Source: Klebsiella pneumoniae (GTDB taxonomy: Bacteria > Pseudomonadota > Gammaproteobacteria > Ga0077536). Taken from it: DNA of 10,184 nucleotides. The notes under the pieces were generated by a model. It was not told the DNA's origin and did not search any database. It saw nothing but the letters and a program-made list of their open reading frames with translations. Position numbers and translations under genes: made by a program. Below are positions 6,450 through 10,184 of the stretch, piece after piece. The stretch's first letter is position 1, and the number at the start of each line of letters is the position of its first letter. The DNA lies in contig CAMCBY010000110.1 in NCBI GenBank assembly GCA_945873015.1, positions 1-10,184 of the forward strand, read 5' to 3'.

Positions 6450-7397
6450 TTACAGACCGAGCGCTTGGGTCAACAGTTTCGACGAGGACTTGCCGCCCAC
6501 CGACTTCACATAACCGACCACAATCGGCAGAAACTGCGCGACCGCGGTCTGATTCATGCCGAGCGCCTGGAAGGCCGGCGCGAGCGCCTGGGCGGCCTGC
6601 AGCTTGTCGCCAAGCGCGGTGCCGGCCAGCAAGGCACCCGCTGCGCCGCCCGCGGACAGACCACCAGCCGACATACCTCCCGCGTTGCCGGCCAGTGCAC
6701 CGGCTGCGACACCGGCGAGCCCGCCCTGCGCACCCGGCACGGCGCCCGCCGCAACGCCGGCCAAGCCGCCTTGAGCGCCTGGCACCGCAGCGCCGACCGA
6801 GGCCGCAAGTTTGTTGCGCGCCGCGCCCTTCAGAGCCTCCGTCGGTGAGACCGGTTGCCCCAATGCTGCGGCGGCCAAAGCACCCGTGGCTGACCCGCCG
6901 CCTGCGGCGGCCGCGAGTGTGCCGGCAGGCGAGCCTCCGCTCGCTGCGGCAGCCAGGGCACCGGTGCCGGTACGACCGCCCGCCGCTGCCGCTAATGCCC
7001 CCACCGACGAACCACCACCGGCCACCGCGGCCAAAGTGCCCGCCTTCGAACCACCACCGGCCGCCATACCGGCCAAGGCGGCCGTCTGACCAAGCCCGCT
7101 GGTCGGCGCTGCGCCCGGCATCGCCGCCGGCTGCTCACCCGGCAAAAACGCCGGCGCCGCGCTCAAATAACCGCCCATGCCCGGCACCACTGTGCTCAAC
7201 TTCTGAAAATTCTCAGGCGTCATCTGCGCCCGTGCGAGCTTGAATATCGAACCCGCGCCGCCATCGGCCTGGGGTTGCGTCACGCCGACCTTGGCGACCA
7301 GCAGATCGGTCAATGCGCCAGCCTGGGTCACAAGCGGTAAGGCACTGAATGCGACAACCGCGCTGAGCGCAATTCGAGAAAGGGAACGATGCAACAT
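6450..7397 (-). CDS. secreted DUF2780 protein with Ala/Gly tandem repeats
   Basis: Function unknown. The 315-residue product begins with a signal peptide (MLHRSLSRIALSAVVAFSAL then PLVTQA, probable cleavage before GALTD at about 27). The N-terminal half of DUF2780 follows (about 27-80: LLVAKVGVTQPQADGGAGSI to STVVPGMGGYL), and the C-terminal half is at about 265-315 (AFQALGMNQTAVAQFLPIVV, ending KLLTQALGL). Between them lie about 170 residues that are almost only Ala, Gly, Ser, Thr, Val and Leu, including five 13-residue repeats (113-177) and two 15-residue repeats (205-234). DUF2780 proteins I recall (VcgC/VcgE type) have a much shorter linker. The ATG at 7397 has AGGAG six bases upstream; the reading frame extends further but lacks a start site of that quality. 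It is transcribed away from the CoA-transferase gene and ends at an intrinsic terminator. Confidence 0.8.
   Translation of the reverse strand: MLHRSLSRIALSAVVAFSALPLVTQAGALTDLLVAKVGVTQPQADGGAGSIFKLARAQMTPENFQKLSTVVPGMGGYLSAAPAFLPGEQPAAMPGAAPTSGLGQTAALAGMAAGGGSKAGTLAAVAGGGSSVGALAAAAGGRTGTGALAAAASGGSPAGTLAAAAGGGSATGALAAAALGQPVSPTEALKGAARNKLAASVGAAVPGAQGGLAGVAAGAVPGAQGGLAGVAAGALAGNAGGMSAGGLSAGGAAGALLAGTALGDKLQAAQALAPAFQALGMNQTAVAQFLPIVVGYVKSVGGKSSSKLLTQALGL
6696..6785 (-). repeat. two tandem 45-bp units coding VPGAQGGLAGVAAGA
   Basis: Residues 205-219 and 220-234 of the DUF2780 protein are identical, but the two DNA copies differ at 13 of 45 bases, all synonymous, changing 12 of 15 codons. Confidence 0.9.
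6867..7061 (-). repeat. five tandem 39-bp units coding a 13-residue Ala/Gly repeat
   Basis: Residues 113-177 of the DUF2780 protein form five back-to-back 13-residue units with consensus AGGGSxxGALAAA. The Gly at position 8, Leu at position 10 and Ala at positions 11 and 12 are constant. Positions 6 and 7 vary (KA, SV, GT, PA, AT). Confidence 0.88.
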
Positions 7398-7425
7398 GAC
7401 GAACTCCTGTTCGAGCGGAAGGAGC

Positions 7426-7438
7426 GGCGATGATCGCC
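7426..7438. promoter_or_regulatory. dyad in the divergent intergenic region
   Basis: GGCGAT-G-ATCGCC is a perfect 6-1-6 inverted repeat, 29 bp upstream of the DUF2780 start, inside the 163-bp space between this gene and the divergent CoA-transferase. The position would suit an operator for the DUF2780 gene. No convincing -10/-35 pair could be assigned on either strand in this space. Assignment is tentative. Confidence 0.3.
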
Positions 7439-7560
7439 CATCACCCGCCCGGAAGATAGCCGCCCCGAGCACACGCAATACGCACGTGCCGCTTGCCGTC
7501 GGGCACCTTGCTGCGGTTCGATAGCGCCCAGCACCATCGCGACCGAGGAGCACCGCTGTC

Positions 7561-8751
7561 ATGCCCGGCCCCCTGCACGGCTTTCGTATTGTTGATCTCA
7601 CTTCCATGATCTCCGGCCCGCTCGCGACCATGATGCTGGCCGACCAGGGCGCGGAAGTGATCAAGGTCGAGAACCCGGACGGTGGCGACTATGTACGTCG
7701 CGCCGGCAATCGACGCGGTGATTTTTCGGCGGCGTTTCTCAACAACAACCGCAACAAACGTTCGCTGGCACTCGATTTGAAAGACCGGCGCGGTGTGGAA
7801 CTGCTGCTCGAACTGGTACGCAGCGCCGATGTGTTCGTGCAGAACTTCCGGCCCGGTGTCATCGAGCGTATGGGTTTGGGCGAGGATGTGGTGCGCGCTG
7901 TGCGTGCTGACATCGTCTATGTCTCGATCGCCGGCTTTGGTTTCGAAGGGCCCTATGCTTCGCGACCGGTATACGACCCTTTGATCCAGGCGCTGTCGGG
8001 ACTTGCCACCGTGCAGGCAGGTTCAGATGACGCGCGGCCGCGTCTGGTGCGCACCATCGTGCCGGACAAGGTCAGTGCGCTGGTCGCCGCGCAAGCCATC
8101 ACTGCCGCGCTGCTGGCGCGCACTCGTGACGGTATCGGCCAGCATGTGCGGGTGGCGATGCTCGACGCCATCGTCGCGTTTCTATGGCAGTCCGACATGG
8201 GCAGCCAGACCTTGGTCGGCGAATCGATACCGCAACAGTCAGCGGCCAGTTTCATCGATCTCATTTATGAAACGGCCGACGGCTACCTGAGCGTCGCGGT
8301 GATGTCGGACAAGGAATGGCGCGCGCTGTGCCGCGCGCTCGAAACACCGCAGTGGCTGGACGACCCGCGCTTTGCGACACCCGCCCTGCGCGACCGCAAT
8401 ATCGATGCGCGGCTTGCACTCATCCAGGAGCGTTTGCTGGCAAGACCGGCGCACGAATGGCTGGCGCGCCTCGAAGCCGAGAGTGTGCCCTGCGCACCGG
8501 TGCTGACCCGCAACGAAATGATTCGCCACCCGCAGGTGGCGGCCAATGAGCTTTTACAACTCACCGAACACCCGCAGGCCGGCACCTTGCGTCAGGCGCG
8601 CCCACCCGCGCGTTTCTCGCACACACCAAGCGACATACGCAGCGGGGCGCCGCGACTCGGCGAGCATACCGACACGCTATTGGCAGAACTCGGGGTAAGC
8701 GCAGAACAGCGTGAGGCACTGCGACGCGACGGCGTCATTGGCGCACTCTAG
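7561..8751 (+). CDS. family III CoA-transferase (CaiB/BaiF type)
   Basis: Cytoplasmic enzyme that moves CoA between carboxylic acids; substrates cannot be told from sequence. The protein has 396 residues, the usual length. It starts LHGFRIVDLTSMISGPLA, followed by LADQGAEVIKVENPDGGD (about 26-43), NNNRNKRSLALDLK (61-74) and the family motif NFRPGVIERMGLG (95-107). The block YVSIAGFGFEGPYASRPVYD (120-139) precedes the catalytic Asp, which is Asp169 in IVPDKVSALVAAQAITAALL, the same position as in formyl-CoA transferase. The C-terminal part has ESVPCAPVLTRNEMIRHPQV and the conserved lid and tail. GAGGAG lies about ten bases upstream of the ATG. The gene is alone on its strand, divergent from the DUF2780 gene, and not part of the phenol operon. 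Confidence 0.93.
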   Translation: MPGPLHGFRIVDLTSMISGPLATMMLADQGAEVIKVENPDGGDYVRRAGNRRGDFSAAFLNNNRNKRSLALDLKDRRGVELLLELVRSADVFVQNFRPGVIERMGLGEDVVRAVRADIVYVSIAGFGFEGPYASRPVYDPLIQALSGLATVQAGSDDARPRLVRTIVPDKVSALVAAQAITAALLARTRDGIGQHVRVAMLDAIVAFLWQSDMGSQTLVGESIPQQSAASFIDLIYETADGYLSVAVMSDKEWRALCRALETPQWLDDPRFATPALRDRNIDARLALIQERLLARPAHEWLARLEAESVPCAPVLTRNEMIRHPQVAANELLQLTEHPQAGTLRQARPPARFSHTPSDIRSGAPRLGEHTDTLLAELGVSAEQREALRRDGVIGAL

Positions 8752-8807
8752 GCAGGCTCATCATTCGCACATTCATGCCGCAGGGAGCGCGGCAGACGGT
8801 ATCCGGT

Positions 8808-8825
8808 GTGCGAACGAATTCGCAC
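8808..8825 (+). terminator. hairpin downstream of the CoA-transferase gene
   Basis: GTGCGAA and TTCGCAC form a perfect 7-bp stem around the loop CGAA, 56 bases after the stop codon. No T-run follows on the plus strand, so it is at best a weak or Rho-assisted terminator. Confidence 0.35.
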
Positions 8826-8836
8826 CTCCGAAGGGA

Positions 8837-8861
8837 CGGCCGCCGCAAGACGCGACGGCCG
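8837..8861 (-). terminator. terminator-like hairpin after the cytochrome c genes
   Basis: On the minus strand CGGCCGTCGC pairs with GCGGCGGCCG (one T-G wobble) around the five-base loop GTCTT, a 10-bp GC-rich stem beginning seven bases after the stop codon of the downstream cytochrome gene. The following sequence TCCCTTC has only a poor T-run. Convergent transcription from the CoA-transferase gene also ends near here. Confidence 0.5.
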
Positions 8862-8868
8862 GTAAACG

Positions 8869-9234
8869 TTATTTGGTGTTCAGCGTCTGCAAGCCCGCTT
8901 GCGCGCCGAAGTGCTGGCCAAGTTTGAGCATATCTTCGTCGGTCAGACCGAGCGCCTTGACCTGCATCGCCATGATCGGATGGTTGCGACGGCCATCGCG
9001 ATAGTGCTTGAGGGCCTGCACGATGTAATCCGGGTGCTGGCCAGCCAGAACCGGATAGTCAGGGGCGAGGGGTTTGTCACCGTTTTCGCCGTGGCAGGCG
9101 CCACAGGCCTTGAGCTTGTCGTCATAACTCATGCCATTGGCGGCCGGCGCAGCAGCCTGTTCGGCGCTGACCAGGGTGGTGAACGCGGCCAGGCCGAGCG
9201 CACAGACGAAGGCGGAAATCGTTTTGGTGTTCAT
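8869..9234 (-). CDS. exported mono-haem class I cytochrome c (c553/c4-like), second of a pair
   Basis: Small periplasmic electron carrier of 121 residues. The signal peptide is MNTKTISAFVCALGLAAFTT then LVSA, with probable cleavage before EQAA (about 25). A single haem c site is CGACH (Cys44, Cys47, His48). The axial methionine is Met88 or Met90 in HPIMAMQVKALGLTDEDM. It has the PVLAGQHPDYIVQALKHYRD block of the c553/c4 group. The ATG at 9234 has GGAG about ten bases upstream; a longer reading frame begins upstream but lacks a signal peptide at its start. It lies 31 bp after the other cytochrome gene and is clearly related to it, so the two are probably co-transcribed. Its redox partner is unknown; nothing ties it to the phenol hydroxylase, which has its own reductase. 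Confidence 0.9.
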   Translation of the reverse strand: MNTKTISAFVCALGLAAFTTLVSAEQAAAPAANGMSYDDKLKACGACHGENGDKPLAPDYPVLAGQHPDYIVQALKHYRDGRRNHPIMAMQVKALGLTDEDMLKLGQHFGAQAGLQTLNTK

Positions 9235-9265
9235 GGGTATTTCTCTCCGGCGACCTGGTAACCGA

Positions 9266-9589
9266 CTACTTGCGGTAGCTTTCGATGTAAGCGCCGATAT
9301 CGGCCATGTCCTGGTCACTCAGACCCGACGCGTTCGCACGCATGGTGTCGTGCTGTCGTCCGCCATCGCGATACTGCTTGAGCGCCGATTCAATGTACTT
9401 GCCGCTCTGACCACCGAGCTTCGGTACGTGATAGCTGGGGTAGACATTGAAATAGCCCGGCACGGCATGGCAGCCGAGGCAGGTTTCAGCCTTCTTGCGG
9501 CCAACCGCTGCGTCGCCTTCGGCGAATGCACTGGCGGAGCCGGCCAGCAGCAGGACGGCGGTAAGGACCGAGCTCTTTCGCAAATTCAT
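9266..9589 (-). CDS. exported mono-haem class I cytochrome c (c553-like), first of a pair
   Basis: Periplasmic cytochrome of 107 residues. The signal peptide is MNLRKSSVLTAVLLLAGSAS then AFA, with probable cleavage before EGDAA (about 24). The haem site is CLGCH (Cys37, Cys40, His41) and the likely axial ligand is Met83 in HDTMRANASGLSDQDM. The segment KLGGQSGKYIESALKQYRDG parallels the downstream cytochrome. An insertion after the haem motif (AVPGYFNVYPSYHVP) distinguishes it from the partner. The ATG at 9589 has AAGGGG about seven bases upstream. It begins a two-gene unit, with its promoter expected in the 332-bp space to the right. Respiratory or detoxification role cannot be decided from the sequence. 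Confidence 0.9.
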   Translation of the reverse strand: MNLRKSSVLTAVLLLAGSASAFAEGDAAVGRKKAETCLGCHAVPGYFNVYPSYHVPKLGGQSGKYIESALKQYRDGGRQHDTMRANASGLSDQDMADIGAYIESYRK

Positions 9590-9921
9590 CTGGTTCCCCT
9601 TCTGCTGACGCAGACGCCAGCGACGGTAGCGACCACGGCAGCGCCACGATCGACTTAGGTTGTTTCATCTGACTGGCGCATTTCGCGCCGGTGTGACGGC
9701 GTGGCTGCGCGGCCATCGAGGGCACGCTCATCGCCACGCGACCTCGCACACTTCGTGCGCCGCCCGGTACCCCATACCGGCGACCGTGGTCCGCCCGCGA
9801 CTCGCAGAGCCGGTGCGCGCGGACGCGCGAATACTACTAGACCTGTCATCGCAGTGGAAGATTAAGACGCGCCCGTGATGGGTATGCGAGCGACGCCCGC
9901 TTTCATTTAACATGCCGCGTC
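9590..9921. other. non-coding stretch with several short inverted repeats
   Basis: No supported gene lies in this 332-bp space between the cytochrome pair (minus) and the lipoprotein gene (plus), which should hold both promoters; no clear -35/-10 pair was recognised. It holds four short dyads: GGCGC/GCGCC around ATTTC (from about 9675); CGCAC/GTGCG with a five-base loop (9745-9759); CCGGTA/TACCGG with a five-base loop (9764-9780); and GCGCG/CGCGC around CGGA (9815-9828). The short reading frames here have no ribosome binding site or recognisable motif. Confidence 0.6.
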
Positions 9922-10184
9922 ATGTCGAACCTTATCGCACGCCACCCACTCATCGCGCGTCTGTGCATGTTGCTGCTGCTCGCGATGTTGAGCGCATGTG
10001 GCAAGGGTGGCCACGACGGCGGCTATTTTCCCCTCACGCCCGGCAGCCAATGGCAGTATCGCGTCGAGCGCACCACCATGGATGGCACGCGCCAGTTGCG
10101 TCATGCGCTGTCGGTCCTGGGGCCGGCCGCCAACCAGCCGGCCGATTTACGCACCCGCGTCACACTCGACGGCCAGCGCTACAT
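9922..10184 (+). CDS. putative lipoprotein of unknown function, N-terminal part (runs off right edge)
   Basis: 87 residues are visible. The N-terminus has a positive stretch (RHPLIAR) and a hydrophobic segment LCMLLLLAMLSAC that ends in a lipobox LSAC, with the modified Cys at residue 26. A short linker GKGGHDGG follows, then YFPLTPGSQWQYRVERTT, the kind of opening seen in many small extracytoplasmic beta-rich proteins. This points to a lipid-anchored envelope protein. No family is recognised. No good ribosome binding site precedes ATG 9922; an alternative ATG at 9967 would still keep most of the hydrophobic segment, so the start is uncertain. No stop codon occurs before the edge. Confidence 0.75.
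   Translation, partial: MSNLIARHPLIARLCMLLLLAMLSACGKGGHDGGYFPLTPGSQWQYRVERTTMDGTRQLRHALSVLGPAANQPADLRTRVTLDGQRY

Noticed and set aside
6696..7061. Possible CRISPR array because of tandem repeats
   Set aside because: The repeats are contiguous without unique spacers, stay in frame and encode an Ala/Gly protein segment.
5942..7243. Plus-strand open frame of 433 codons spanning dmpL, dmpK and the DUF2780 gene
   Set aside because: It is antisense to three supported genes and a terminator, and is Arg/Pro-rich with no recognisable domain.
7398..7560. Sigma-54-like GGCACG...TTGCG on the minus strand upstream of the DUF2780 gene
   Set aside because: The GG-GC spacing is 12 rather than 10, which sigma-54 does not tolerate. 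The plus-strand GGGCAC-TTGC nearby is too close together.
9655..9849. Short minus-strand frame (64 codons) in the right-hand spacer
   Set aside because: No ribosome binding site, no motif, Arg-rich composition typical of random frames in GC-rich DNA.

Overview
The window is a piece of a proteobacterial chromosome or large replicon, GC-rich throughout, and most of it (about positions 1-6271) is a minus-strand phenol degradation operon. The order on the minus strand is dmpK, L, M, N, O, P, Q, B, C, the same as in the dmp operon of Pseudomonas sp. CF600 and in related phenol/toluene meta-cleavage operons. The DUF2780 protein and the c-type cytochromes suggest a gammaproteobacterium, or possibly a betaproteobacterium. 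The sequence alone does not fix the genus. No phage, IS, CRISPR, tRNA or rRNA signal was seen.

Phenol operon (minus strand, 6271 down to 1, running off the left edge). dmpK (assembly), dmpL (beta), dmpM (effector), dmpN (diiron alpha), dmpO (gamma) and dmpP (FAD/2Fe-2S reductase) encode a complete soluble multicomponent phenol hydroxylase that turns phenol into catechol. dmpQ is a plant-type ferredoxin that re-reduces inactivated catechol 2,3-dioxygenase. dmpB is that dioxygenase, with every metal and active-site residue at the XylE position. dmpC (5' part only) is 2-hydroxymuconic semialdehyde dehydrogenase. Genes overlap or lie 0-42 bp apart, and five of the nine start with GTG. A sigma-54-like -24/-12 element lies about 100 bp upstream of dmpK, just after the terminator of the preceding gene. 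No regulator gene (DmpR/XylR type) is present in the window.

Middle region (6400-8760). A minus-strand secreted DUF2780 protein (6450-7397) has the two halves of its domain separated by a long Ala/Gly region made of two different tandem repeats. It ends in a clear intrinsic terminator that insulates the phenol operon. Divergent from it, on the plus strand, is a complete family III (CaiB/BaiF-type) CoA-transferase (7561-8751) of unknown substrate.

Right region (8752-10184). Two small exported mono-haem class I cytochromes c lie in tandem on the minus strand (9589-8869) and look like duplicates of one another. A 332-bp non-coding stretch rich in short inverted repeats follows. The 5' end of a plus-strand lipoprotein gene of unknown function then runs off the right edge.

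Most of this is a well-known pathway. The less ordinary points are the repeat-split DUF2780 protein (with a duplicated 15-residue unit identical in protein but different in 12 of 15 codons), the candidate sigma-54 element and its neighbouring dyads, the concentration of GTG starts, the tandem cytochromes, and the dyad-rich spacer at 9590-9921.
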